Below, in pieces: positions 24,260 to 34,622 of a DNA stretch of 64,000 bases. The first letter of the stretch is position 1, and every line of letters begins with the position of its first letter. A program made the translations under genes and the position numbers. The notes below the pieces were generated by a model. It searched no databases. It was not told where the DNA came from and saw only the letters and a list, made by a program, of their open reading frames with translations. Source of the DNA: Mesaphorura yosii (lineage: Eukaryota > Arthropoda > Collembola > Poduromorpha > Tullbergiidae). The stretch is taken from NCBI GenBank assembly GCA_009869945.1, contig WIXG01000057.1:124001-188000 (forward strand), written 5' to 3'.

Positions 24260-25502
24260 TCACGAACCCTCATTTAAGTATTTGATCAAGGAATTCATAA
24301 ACACGGTCGTATTATCAATGTGCGGCCAGTGACCAGAATCCTCGATTGTGGCAACTTGAGCATTGAGAAACATGTCATAAATTTTGGGAAGGTCTGAGTC
24401 TGGAACATAATATGACTTGGCTCCACGCATGAACAACGCGGATAACTCTGATTTGTGAGCCAGCAGATCAGGAGGAAACTTCTTCAGTTCGTCCAAGTTT
24501 TCGATCAGCGCAGCTAAATTCGGCTTCCAATAAATTCCTTCACCTTTCGCCAAATTGGTTAGGAGAAACGCTCGCAGTCCTTGATCCTATTCAAGGAAAC
24601 GCTATCAATTAAAATATTTTCATGTAAACTACGCTCATTCGCAAGAATTACCTTTGTCACCTTCATGAACTCTTGATCTGCTATTTTCCTGGCCTGTGAG
24701 AGCTGCAGATCGGGAGAGGAACCGAAATCCACGGACATTAAGGCATCGAGAAAAACTAGAAAGTCATTCCACGAGAGCAAGTATATTAGTTTCAATTGTG
24801 CATTCTTTGAACCATGATGCAGAAGAAAATCTTACTTCTCATTTGACCAAATTCACCTGACATTGAGAACGGTGACATATCGACTACAATGAGTTTCTCC
24901 ATCCGCTCTGGGTGCTTTAGTGCAAACACCATTACTGTCCGACCTCCCATTGAATGTCCAAGTAGGCAAAACTTGTCTATCTCGAGTTCCGTAGCTAAGT
25001 TGGCAATGTCGTCTGCCATTGAGTCATACGTCAAAATGGGACTGTGTGGACTGTCCCCATGATTTCTGGCGTCGAAACAGATCACCTACAGCATAAACAT
25101 GATGGAACAGTGCAAGTGGCGAAAGCCTACAGTCACAATTAAGATTCGATAAAGTGCTTACTTTCCTGTTCGTAGTTTTTGCAACAGCTTTCCCGATGGT
25201 GTTCCAATTTTGTTTTGATCCCAACAGCCCATGTGTCATCAGCACTGGATTCTTCCGCGGTTTGCCCAGTGGTGGCTCGAACAGGTTGTATGAGAGGGAG
25301 AGCTTCCTAAAGTCAGATGAATCAATCAGTGAAGTTAGAAGTCACGAGCAATGCTAGTATAGGGACCTAACAGCGTGGTAATAATTATCTGCTAAACTTA
25401 CTCACTCTTAACCGGCGAGGTGGAAAAATGCTTGCAGCTCCTCCTCCATTTCCACTGCAGTAGGAAGGAATTAAAACTGTTGAAGGGAACTAATTTCCTC
25501 AT
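24260..25502 (-). CDS. ABHD11: ABHD11-like mitochondrial alpha/beta hydrolase
   Basis: Five exons, in transcript order 25502-25402, 25306-25162, 25085-24836, 24755-24652, 24586-24260 (308 aa, close to human ABHD11). The first exon encodes a basic, amphipathic mitochondrial targeting stretch (M-R-K-L-V-P-F ... W-R-R-S-C-K-H-F). The alpha/beta hydrolase core starts with M-T-H-G-L-L-G-S (oxyanion region), then D-A-R-N-H-G-D-S-P-H-S-P, the nucleophile elbow G-H-S-M-G-G with catalytic serine near residue 127, and a late G-H-W-P-H that supplies the catalytic histidine. In mammals ABHD11 acts in the mitochondrial matrix and helps keep the 2-oxoglutarate dehydrogenase complex lipoylated. It is unrelated to the tetraspan family around it. 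The upstream OB-fold gene lies 414 bp away on the same strand. Confidence 0.9.
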
Positions 25503-25916
25503 GATTAACTTAATTAACTATGACTCGGTTGCCGACGAGGTGACTAGATTCATTAATTGCAGTAAATAGTACACGGCACTTTCAAACACCCAGAAATGGC
25601 ACCAGCAATTTCAACTCACTTCACTTAAAAAAGAAGTATTGCATAAACATCAGTGGCTTTGAGAGTGCGACAGATTCGAAAACTCTTCCCTCTGTAGTTG
25701 CAGCAGTTCTTTGTCAATCCTGTGGAATGTGAAAATGCTGGCTTGGAATTTGCAGTGTCAGTTCAGTACTTCGTAAATCAGTTTATTACTAGTTCAGTTA
25801 CACACACTTTTAGCGTTGGCTTAGTTAGACATAAAAGAAAGTAAGACAGAAAAGGAAAGATGAAGTATTGAAGTCGAATTGAACGAAAAAGAATTATAGA
25901 TAAAGATAATCAGTAA
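25503..25916. other. Short intergenic stretch between two minus-strand genes
   Basis: 414 bp between the stop of the OB-fold gene and the start of ABHD11. It must contain the end of one transcript and the promoter of the next. No TATA box or other clear element is visible. Confidence 0.5.
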
Positions 25917-28634
25917 TTAGCCCTCTCGAGCGCCTTCTTTTTCCTGCCCTTGCAAGACCGTCAAGTCCTGCAAGATCAGCTCGGACACTTTCCTTTCGTC
26001 ATCAATTCCCGTGTAGTGCACGTCGACCAAAAGGCACAACGATCTCATGTTGACCAACTTTTCTAATTTGCTGACCATTCTTTCTAGAGGCATGTGTTGA
26101 TGCTGTTTCCAAATGCAGCTGTACTGCTCATGTGGATTCACTTCACTGTTGACGATCTGAACCCAAATGTGAGGGAAACAATCGACAGCAGGAAGATCTG
26201 AAATGAATTGTAACACGAAATCGTAATAAAACTTCATTTGAAGTGAACCATGCAAACTTTACCTTTGAGCAAACTGCTATCTCCCTGGGCGGGCAACAGA
26301 AATGGCTCGCAATATTTCTTGTACTGTGCACTATATTTTTCGTAGAAATACATCGGATTCGGTAATGATTTCCCAGGCGAGCGAGTTTTCAGACCAATTT
26401 TTGGCAGTTGACGCCTGAAGATGTACCAATTCTTCTGAGGCAGGAATGACATGCTTGAAGCGAGCTTACGTTCGGCTGTGAATATTTCGTTGTATTCCTC
26501 TTTCATTTCAGGATTTCTGTTAAGAATGAAATCCTGTGAGCAAAGGAGCAAAGTTGAATTAATTAAGTCGAGAACATTTTTTCCTTTGTAGCATAAAATT
26601 TTACTTACTTCACGTCCCTTCGAAGTCACAACTTGAAACTTTAAAATATATCCCTTGAATGCAATTCGACTACTTTCCCTCCACAGGAGGGACTCTTCAG
26701 CGTCTGGACGGAACAGTTTGCATAAACTCCTGTTCGGTGGAGGAGGTGCTGGGCGCGTACGCGCATAAGCAGGTTTTGGGTTGAAAAGAAAATTTTGTAC
26801 AAATGTTTCTTCGTCTAAGATTGCCCGTGAATAGGATCCTCCGGCGCTGAATTCCAAGTCTGCTCTTTCCAGAATAAATTTGCTACTGTATCCGAAAAAT
26901 TCGGCGCGGATGCGGTTAAGCTGGGCCGAGTCAGGGAAGAGGCTCATGTATGCTTGAATTTCTTGGTTTATGTACATCTGTAACATTCAAATTAAGAACG
27001 CTAAACGCTGTACAAAAGTCATGTCATAAATAGAGTGACACACTACAAACCTTCGAGAATCTTGTTGAGATCATTGATGGAGAAACGTCAGAGAAATGTC
27101 TTCTGACGTTCGTGATGAGTAACAAAGATCCCGGAATCACGTCACTCTGAATATCCCAATTGTCAGTTCCTACGAAGAACAACACCCTAAAAAGAACGAG
27201 ATTAGCAATTAGCGTCCATTACACACCACGAGCTTAAGCTGGAAGAATCATCAAGATCATTACGGAAGTGGTTCTCCAGAATGTCGGTCAATAAGCTCAA
27301 TCCATCGGAACACACTGAAGAATGGAACGGCTCTCGGCTCATCATCTTTGTCCGTGAGCACTTCACACCGACAATCTCTCCGTCTCTCCATTCGTCCGAC
27401 ATACGAAACTACTCCAATGACATCAAAAGTGTAAATTTCCGATTTCCCATCTAATTCTGCGCAATTTTGTATAGACGGACTGCAAAGCAATAGGACGAAT
27501 TCGTTGTTTACCAATCAGAAAACACGTCTAAGTCGTGCAGGTCTTTTTTGAAATTGAAATTACAACTGAGCCTTTCTACTTACGTGATCAAATCAGTTAC
27601 TGAAAAAATTTTCCTTTCTTCCGTGTAATAACTCGGCAGTTTTCCATCGTCTACTCCTTCAAGCCTGAACGCATTTCTGGAATCGTAAGATCCAATCCTA
27701 ATGTCGAAATTCAAGAACTTTTGGTCGTCCAAGCAGAGATAAGTTGGACGACATTGTGTGAATGGTTCGCCCACTGTTGCAGTACCTATGAGTAATTTAT
27801 CCCCAACTTGGAGCTGCTGGTAAACGGTGTTTACCTGCACGTAATTGGAATTGAATCACTGTGAATTCACGATATATTATTTGATAGTAGCCACTTAGAC
27901 ACTCACAGAATCGTTGGTCGTAATCAGACGACAATACCCTGTCTTATCTCCTGCCAGCATTTCACCAAATATCAGGACACATTTGTCTTTGATTATGAAA
28001 TCGATGGTTTTCTCTGAAATTGGTAAGTGTGTGAGGCAGTTGAGACTATGAAAGTGCTATTAGTCATCGTATAGTCAACAGGTTGTCTACCTACTGGCAA
28101 TTATAGTGACAATGGCAGGGTATGGCATTTTAGACCGAGCTCTTCCGAGTTTGGCGCTGATTTCTTCGAGCTCCACTCTTGTATTCAACAGGGCATGAAA
28201 CCTGCTTGGCATTTGGTCGCGAGGAGTTGTGGGAGAAATTGTCTTCAGTTCTGGAAACATAATAAGAAAACACATTAATCTACCAGTCTGAGGAATGCAA
28301 TATATTATTTGATCAAATCCACATTACAGACTTAACTTACGGAGTTCTTTTTTCAGCTTTTCGAATTTAAGAGGAACCCTGCGGGTCCAACCATCAACTT
28401 CAAGAAATGCGGTTTCATTTCGTCCGTGGAACTGAAAACATAACGTACATAATGCCAATCATCACTCTTTCACAGAAATGATTAGCAAGTACAAACAGAA
28501 TTTTAACTCACAATGAACCGAAAACGAGGTTCTTCGTGTGAAAGAACTGTGGATGCCTTGCTGGCTACGGGGCCACCGGTCGCTTTCACACTGGAAGTCG
28601 GTCCAGCAGGCCCAGGCCCTGACACCGGGAGCAT
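25917..28634 (-). CDS. OB-fold protein resembling RPA1/RADX single-strand DNA-binding proteins
   Basis: Ten exons joined with consistent phase: 28634-28512, 28431-28341, 28250-28095, 28013-27907, 27834-27584, 27479-27264, 27186-27051, 26977-26609, 26533-26263, 26197-25917 (666 aa). A Pro/Gly/Ser-rich start is followed by segments with the alternating hydrophobic pattern of OB folds: around V-L-I-F-G-E-M-L-A-G ... V-G-D-K-L-L-I-G, and again around I-Y-T-F-D-V-I-G-V-V ... R-W-I-E-L-I-D ... P-V-L-F-F-V-G-T ... P-G-S-L-L-L-I-T-N-V-R. The latter layout reminds me of RADX, a replication-fork RPA relative, but I cannot align it here. The C-terminal third has no recognised domain. There is no signal peptide or membrane helix. 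Gene structure is well supported; the family assignment is tentative. Confidence 0.55.
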
Positions 28635-29244
28635 GGTCACTCACTAATTTTCAAAAACTAATTTTAACACATGTACGCATGAAGTACAAAGTACCAAAGC
28701 TTAAAGCAGTTAGCTAGCGCAATTACACAATCAAGAATCGTTCAATTGCGGTTTGTCAAACACGAGAACACGACAGGAGCTGGAATTGACAAACCGCTTC
28801 TTCTCTTGCCGCAGTCTCAGTTTCAAGTTGATTCAAGAATTTTGGTTTGGAAGTAGTAAACGTGCGATGTGCGGAGTCTTTGTTGTAGCTGGAATTGGGC
28901 TTGACTTCAACTGGTGCGGTGCCTGGAATTTTAGCCTCTATTTCCTAAATCCGATACTGTGTACACGTGCATACAACCATTGTGGTCGTGGTGATTTATA
29001 TGGCGGCAGGTCGGGAGATCGACGGAATAAATTAAAGTTAAATGATTGCTGAGTTGTTGGATGAATTTAAAATGTTACTTGTCGAAAGCCCGGTCAGGTT
29101 AATTTATTTTTTCACACAATCCAGCTTTGAAAAAGCAGCTGAAGCAGCCCAACATCACTTTTGTCGCAATTACTTAACCGATCTCCAACCTAATAATCCG
29201 TCTTACCATCTTTGCACGGAAAGTGCGTTGTGGCCTTGAATAAA
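28635..29244. other. Divergent intergenic region with a 12-bp inverted repeat
   Basis: This region lies between the divergently placed OB-fold gene and the RIIa-domain frame and probably contains both promoters. It holds a perfect inverted repeat (separate entry). Short plus-strand frames at 28753-29052 and 29042-29239 have no recognisable domain and no splice-consistent link to the RIIa frame. Confidence 0.45.
28748..28797. repeat. Perfect 12-bp inverted repeat
   Basis: GCGGTTTGTCAA at 28748-28759 is matched by its exact reverse complement TTGACAAACCGC at 28786-28797, with a 26-bp spacer. It lies 114 bp upstream of the OB-fold gene's start codon, so it could be a paired regulatory site in a divergent promoter; no factor is assigned. 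Confidence 0.6.
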
Positions 29245-29592
29245 ATGGCGCACCTGCACCTGGCCGACCAACCCGTCTGACCCGTTCTGTACCTGCACGA
29301 GATTCGAATACGGTTTTATGTTCCGAAAGGGGTAGAAGTACTCATGGACGAATTGAGCCGCCACGTTCTGCGACACCAACTCGAGCCGGAGAAGATGTAC
29401 GAGTTTATCGCGGACTTCCTGGATCGGAAACAAGAAGGACGGCGTGAGGCTGAGGCCCAAGGACGCAAAGAAAACGAAGGCGCTGAAAGCCGCAGACAGT
29501 TGGGAGTGGAGAACGTGGAGCACGGATGGACCATCGATCCTTATCGACGAGGAACTGAAAGAATTCGTGGGGCAATTCAACGTCCCGTTTAA
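29245..29592 (+). pseudogene. RIIa-type docking-domain protein (Sp17/CABYR-like), apparently disrupted
   Basis: From an ATG in good context (AAAATGG) the frame reads 11 codons, meets a TGA at 29278-29280, and continues in the same frame into a clear RIIa dimerisation/docking domain: V-P-K-G-V-E-V-L-M-D-E-L-S-R-H-V-L-R-H ... Y-E-F-I-A-D-F-L-D-R-K. This pattern is typical of Sp17, ROPN1 and CABYR, which dimerise and bind A-kinase anchoring helices in sperm flagella and cilia. A charged stretch follows. After about 29357 a second plus-strand frame is also open to 29618 and ends in an acidic tail (A-E-E-A-E-E), so a frameshift may separate the domain from its natural C-terminus. It may be a pseudogene, an assembly error or a gene with an unseen upstream exon. 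A start at 29344 would remove part of the domain. Confidence 0.4.
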
Positions 29593-29787
29593 AGCCGCCG
29601 AAGAAGCTGAAGAATAGTTTCAAGTCCCGAAGCAGCTGTAGCACAAGGATTAATGACATTCGAATAATGAGAGCATTTAATCTCAAAATGATGGGAAATG
29701 ATGCCTTAACGAATAAAGACCAATCAAATGCACATCAAATGTAAATCAAATCTGGAATTCAATTAAATTCTAGAGCTCTCGTCTTTA

Positions 29788-30150
29788 TTAGATCTTTTTC
29801 GGCTTGTATAGACTCTTCGATTTGGGAGCAGCACGTGCGAATCTGAACTCCGCCTGTCTCTTTAAAATCTTCATCTCCTCGCTTTCCTCAAAAGATCCTG
29901 AATACAATATACAAAGGTAAAAAAAGTGTGAGCATTGAGCTCGAGTGTGAAATCGAGGCAAGAACAGTTGTCTTTTCTTACGTTTCATCTCCTTATTATG
30001 ATCGAAATCCATATCCATGTCCATGTCGTTCTCATTGGAATCTGATTCCGACGACGAGTCAGAATCCCAGGCCGACGCGGGCTCAGGGTAGCTCACGAGG
30101 ATGCCAAAAACTAGGAGAACCGCAGCGAAAACAAGTGTCCACTTGGCCAT
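29788..30150 (-). CDS. Small secreted peptide precursor with acidic prosegment and cationic C-terminus
   Basis: Two exons: 30150-29982 and 29897-29788 (84-bp intron, phase 1; 92 aa). A signal peptide is clear: M-A-K-W then about 14 hydrophobic residues, with likely cleavage after A-S-A near residue 27. An acidic Ser/Asp/Glu-rich segment with an M-D-M-D-M-D run follows, then dibasic sites K-R (around residues 56-57 and 69-70). The last 22 residues begin with Gln and are strongly basic (Q-A-E-F-R-F-A-R ... K-P-K-K-I). Signal, acidic prosegment, dibasic site and cationic end is the usual plan of neuropeptide and antimicrobial peptide precursors; which one, if either, is not decided. A TATA box at 30271-30278 supports a real promoter. 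I do not recognise a named family. Confidence 0.65.
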   Translation of the reverse strand: MAKWTLVFAAVLLVFGILVSYPEPASAWDSDSSSESDSNENDMDMDMDFDHNKEMKRKKRQLFLPRFHTRAQCSHFFYLCILYSGSFEESEEMKILKRQAEFRFARAAPKSKSLYKPKKI

Positions 30151-30270
30151 TTTGGAATCTAGATAATGATGCACTTGCCACGTCTTCCTTGTCTTGCGTG
30201 ACAGTCGTTCGTTTGTGTGCTTCAATGCAATAAATTCTTGTAAATTGCGTCATGGCCTGCGTGCGTTTCA

Positions 30271-30278
30271 TATTTATA
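30271..30278 (-). promoter_or_regulatory. TATA box for the secreted peptide gene
   Basis: On the minus strand this reads TATAAATA, 121 bp upstream of the peptide's start codon. A start of transcription about 30 bp downstream would give a leader of roughly 90 nt. It is the clearest core promoter element in the window. Confidence 0.55.
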
Positions 30279-31403
30279 GCCAATTAAGCCGAGTTGATTG
30301 AGTGTTTGTGTCAATGAGCTCAATTAACTGCAAAGTTAATCGGAATTTATTGGGCTTGGACGGAATTGGTTCTAATGCTAATTAGTCACAATTGACTTAA
30401 TTAATGCTTTTGCTTAAATCAAGCTGAAATTCACGCCTTAGATTATTAAAGTCCAGAGTCTACGTGTAAACATTAATCTTAATCACTGAACTACTTCAAC
30501 TCCCAACTAGAAATCATTGATATTGCATACCACCTTAACTGCGTTTTCTCTTTCGTACGAATGAAAGTTTTATTTCTTTCAAACTGTGGAGGGCAGACTG
30601 TCAGGCAGTCTTTGGAGCAATTGTCTTGGAACATTTCCTGCCACTGGAAATTGCGTTTTCCGTACTATGCACCAGTAGCGATAGTGTCTGCCCTTGGCGT
30701 TTGGCCTTCGGTCATGACTGATAGCATAAATGACACAAATTGTGTGTAAAGCGTAAAACCCTTCACGATCAGTAAACAAAGACACCCTATAAAATGTAAA
30801 CATCGTACTACGTAATCTGACATGGACATATAATGACAGAGTTGCGCGATTGTAAATGTCATCATATCGCTTGCAAGCTTGCAGCTTGCTCTCTTGCTCT
30901 CTTTTTTTTTGCAGATTTCGTACTTTCGGGTCTACCGTCCAGAGTCCATTGACGCCTGCTGCTGGCTTGCTTCCTGTATTCGTACTCACATGCATCAATC
31001 CACGTACCTTTCGATAGTGTTGTATTTACATCGTGGTATGAGATCCTGCCAGCGGATTCAAAGAAGTTGACGCGCATTTTCTTTCTCCACAACTCGAGAG
31101 TCGAGATGCTACTGCACTGTATATTTTATATTTACGAATTAGTACTTAATTACGTCGAACAACGTAATTAGCTTATGCTGTTACTTTGCAGTCGACTTAA
31201 TTACGCCTGGCACGCACAGCACAGCTTAACGGAACCCAAGAAATCAGTGCTTTCAATGTCTACTAATCGAAATTAAGCACCTGACTTAATAACTCATCAA
31301 GATTCAAGACAAACAAGGCTACAACAATCTCTGCATTGGTTTGGCTTAAAGGATCAGTGATCGATAATCAAAGTATGAAGATAATCAGCTGTGGACTTCA
31401 GTC
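30279..31403. other. Intergenic region, no gene recognised
   Basis: About 1.1 kb between the peptide gene's promoter and the next tetraspan gene. Open frames overlap on both strands and carry no domain. No other feature is supported. Confidence 0.55.
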
Positions 31404-32575
31404 ATGGCCATAACACTTGTAATCCATAATTCAAGAGACCTGGAAAATGCAATTACGAAAGCATTCATATTTTGCGTAAGTATTCGAAAGTGAAAATTTG
31501 TCTTTGTCAACAACTTCATCTGATTTCGTATCTGACAGGGTCTGACACTTGTTCTGATGGTGAGTGCACTTGGTTGCGCCATATACTTGGCGCTTAAGAA
31601 ATCAGAAGATTTGGCACAAGGTAAGTAGTTCGATCTGCTAGCCATTAGGCATGAGCCTGCATTATTTACCAAATTCTATTGTTCTAATTCTGACTACAGT
31701 TGGGCCTTTATTACTGGTTACTTCACCATTCGTGCTTCATTCCATTCAGTTACTGACCACGCTGGTGCTCCTACGCATGGCAAGGAAGGTAAGAAACGAA
31801 GTGGAATCGTTGAAGCCAATGTTGCAGCGATAGGGCAATGGAGCGTATGACGGATTTGTGATTTTGTCGGTTTTAGAACCCGGAAAACATTACAATGACA
31901 AAATGCAGGTGGTGGAGCGTAATCTCACGAATATTGACCGCCCCGATCCTGATTGAAATGATGATTCTGATTGGATTCAAATGGTACCTGACAGTCATCG
32001 CAATTCCATTGGTGATCATGTACTTTGTGACGATACTCCAAGTTGAAAAGATTATGCACTACTTCTTCACGAGAAACCTGTCATCCAGAATTCCCAATTG
32101 CGGTGGTGGTAGCAACAGACACCGGGAGTTCTTATTTTTTGAGTATCCGTACGACATCGATGTGAATTCTTCATTTTACCGCCTCTCGGCCACAACTTCT
32201 CCACGGAACAGACCAGTAATGCCACGCAGGAGTGGCAGCGCGTTGTCGCTGGCGCTCAGCCTCTCGCTTCCAGTCAGAAACTCACCACCACCGTCGTATC
32301 GCGACGTGACCGGCCCACACGCACACACGCATCGAGCCCATCAGACTGGCATTGCAAACTGTTTCCACATTCCACTCATGCTGAATGCGGGCACGGGGAC
32401 GCCCGATTCCATGGGATTGGATTCACCGCCGCCGGCTTACGACAGCCTTGGATTGGAGCAGAAGCAGGAGTCAAGTCAATGCCAGAGCAAGGAGTCTGCT
32501 CCAGGAGACACATCGACTTCAAACACGAGCGACATAGGCACAGGCACCGACGAAAAGTTGAACCTCAAAGACTAA
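31404..32575 (+). CDS. PPxY-tailed LAPTM4-like tetraspan membrane protein (family member 5)
   Basis: Four exons: 31404-31475, 31539-31620, 31700-31788, 31877-32575 (phases 0, 1, 0; 313 aa). Exon 2 is 82 nt, the same as in the gene at 22973, and both lack the fourth-helix arginine, so they form a subgroup. Helices are visible in exon 2 (L-V-L-M-V-S-A-L-G-C-A), exon 3 and twice in exon 4 (I-L-I-E-M-M-I-L-I-G-F and V-I-A-I-P-L-V-I-M-Y-F). The cytosolic tail of about 150 residues has two PPxY motifs, P-P-P-S-Y-R-D and P-P-P-A-Y-D-S, plus a His-containing segment between them. The tail predicts binding of NEDD4-type WW domains, by analogy with LAPTM4/5. A possible poly(A) signal is at 32927-32932. 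Confidence 0.78.
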
Positions 32576-33438
32576 AGGATAAAGATCTTCATCTAACGAA
32601 TTGCGTGGGTTCCTCCTTTAAAATTATACCTAGTTAAGTAATTTTAGGTCGTAAGGCTTAGTCGCATTTAGGTTAAGACGCCACTGGCGTATCGCGTATG
32701 CATTGTACTTCGGCCTTACAGACATTTTCTATTGCTGTTTAAATACCTGACTTCCGTCATTGCATTTGATACTTATTAACAAATTAACGCAGCCTTCTTT
32801 CGCTATGCTGTGCTTTCTACTGACTGCAGTCACCAGGCGTGCGCGCTCGCTAAGAGCCTAAGACGATAGATTTCCTTACATTTGCATTTACTTTGTAAAC
32901 ATACGACATTGAACTATAGATTCGTTAATAAATTGGATCTCAATTTCTCGATCAAAGGACAACAATTCGACGGTATGCATCTCTCTGGGGGTTTATTCTT
33001 TCGTGACGTCGATTCATTGAGCTCTTTCGGAGTCCGGTTGCTATCACGTATCGTGCGTGTATGAGAGCCTCGACTTGCTGCTCCGCGTCCTAGATTCTTT
33101 CCAGTTCCAGTGCAGTTCCTTTTTCTCGCATGCTGGATAAAATCGGGGTCTGACTTTCTTTCGTGTGCACGGCACTCGTTCTGACAACATCATGAGTTGA
33201 CGATAACTTTTAAGGTTATATGTTATTATTGAGATTGAGGACAAACTGAACTGGCTTTCAAGCTCTCTCGTGGAGAGATCGATACTTGCATTTCTACGTT
33301 TTCTTTTTCGGTTACTGTTGATTTTCCGAACAACTAACTTCTAGCAGTAGTCCCAAAGTTTACGTTAATCAGTTAATTGTGCAGTATAGTGTTTATTTAC
33401 CAAGAGTACAGCCCTGGCAGGTATGATGGGCAACACGA
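32576..33438. other. Intergenic region, no gene recognised
   Basis: Holds the likely 3' untranslated region of the preceding tetraspan gene, with AATAAA at 32927-32932, and the upstream region of the next. No open frame with support. Confidence 0.55.
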
Positions 33439-34622
33439 ATGGAGATTAGTACGACCAAGAAGTACGAGCGCCATCGGATTGTGGCCATTCTCGATGCGGT
33501 ACGTGTAAAACCAATTAGAGCACGTGGGGCCTCCTTCGATAATTCGTATGATTGACAAATAGCGAGGATTTAACTGATGGTTTGACTTTACAGGCTCTGG
33601 CTCTCTGCCTTTTTGTCGTATGCTCCTTCACACTCCTCTTTGTGTACTCCATCAACGAGGAGCGCGTGTCCGAGGTGCTTGTGGTCATCCTGACTGTCCC
33701 GCTGATCCTGAACGGGATCCAGATGGCCGCAGGAATCGTACTGCTCTTTCTCACGCGTAAATACGCTCACTACCTCCCCGCCTGCTCCCGCTGGTGCTCC
33801 GTGTCCAAGTACTTGACCGCCTTCACCTTCATGGAGTTGTTTGTCCTCCTCCAGTTTCAGTTCAACTCCCTCGCATTTGGACTATTTGGGATCCAGTATT
33901 TCGTCCGTCTTGTAGCCATCCAAAAGGTTAGGCACTTCATGGAGCTGCTGATTCTTCGAAATACTATCACCAGAAGAGCGGCGGCGATTGCTACCAGGCG
34001 GACGCCAGTGATGTTGGGCGACAGACTAATCGCAACAACGATTGTGCCGAACAACGAACTCGTGTATGTGACAAGCAGCCAAGGTCAAAGTGCAGGTGGT
34101 GGACACCCGAGCCTGGACCATACTTGCCCGCGATTCACTACGTTTGGAGCGCTGGCAGGGCAGGCCAACGCGATTCACGTGCATCCTTACTCCGTGGGGC
34201 CTGGAGCAGTTCGTCCCAGCCGTGGCAGAGTGCTGATATTCGATGACTTTACAGGCGAGCTTCATTTACAGTGCCGACGCCACGACGAAGACGCCTCGAG
34301 TAGCCAACCATCAAGCCAAGGCGAAGTAAACGAAGGTCCTTCAGTCGAGGCGCAGGTGCAGCAGGAAGAACTTCCGCCACCTAGTTACGCCGACGCCATG
34401 TCAAGATCGAAATCCACGCGCACTCACACGTCTATACTGCGAGGCGGCGGGCGGTACATCGACGCTCCGCCCAGTTACAACGAAGCCGTGAGGGCCAGGG
34501 CCCGAATGCACTGGAGAATCATCGCGGCCCACCGCAAGAATCAGTCTCAGCGTCAGCTTGGAGTTGAAGTTGGAGGAAAACCGCCTGCGTCGTGTGCTGC
34601 ATTCCCACCGTCTTTCCTGTAA
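33439..34622 (+). CDS. PPxY-tailed LAPTM4-like tetraspan, two exons only (family member 6)
   Basis: Two exons: 33439-33498 and 33594-34622 (phase 0; 362 aa). The first exon encodes 20 residues ending R-I-V-A-I-L-D-A, the family's conserved intron-1 site. All later introns are missing: one exon of 1029 nt covers four helices (A-L-A-L-C-L-F-V-V-C; V-L-V-V-I-L-T-V-P-L; F-T-F-M-E-L-F-V-L-L; F-G-I-Q-Y-F-V-R-L-V). The tail is the longest in the family, about 220 residues, and carries L-P-P-P-S-Y-A-D-A and A-P-P-S-Y-N-E-A near its end. AATAAA overlaps the end of the coding region at 34622-34627 and a second copy is near 34720. A C-terminal lysosomal or endosomal ubiquitin-ligase recruitment role is inferred from the PPxY motifs. 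Confidence 0.8.

Noticed and set aside
29277-29303. A 27-nt GT-AG intron that would remove the TGA in the RIIa frame
   Set aside because: All other introns in the window are about 56 nt or longer and this one lacks a branch-point region or pyrimidine tract, so the stop cannot be explained that way.
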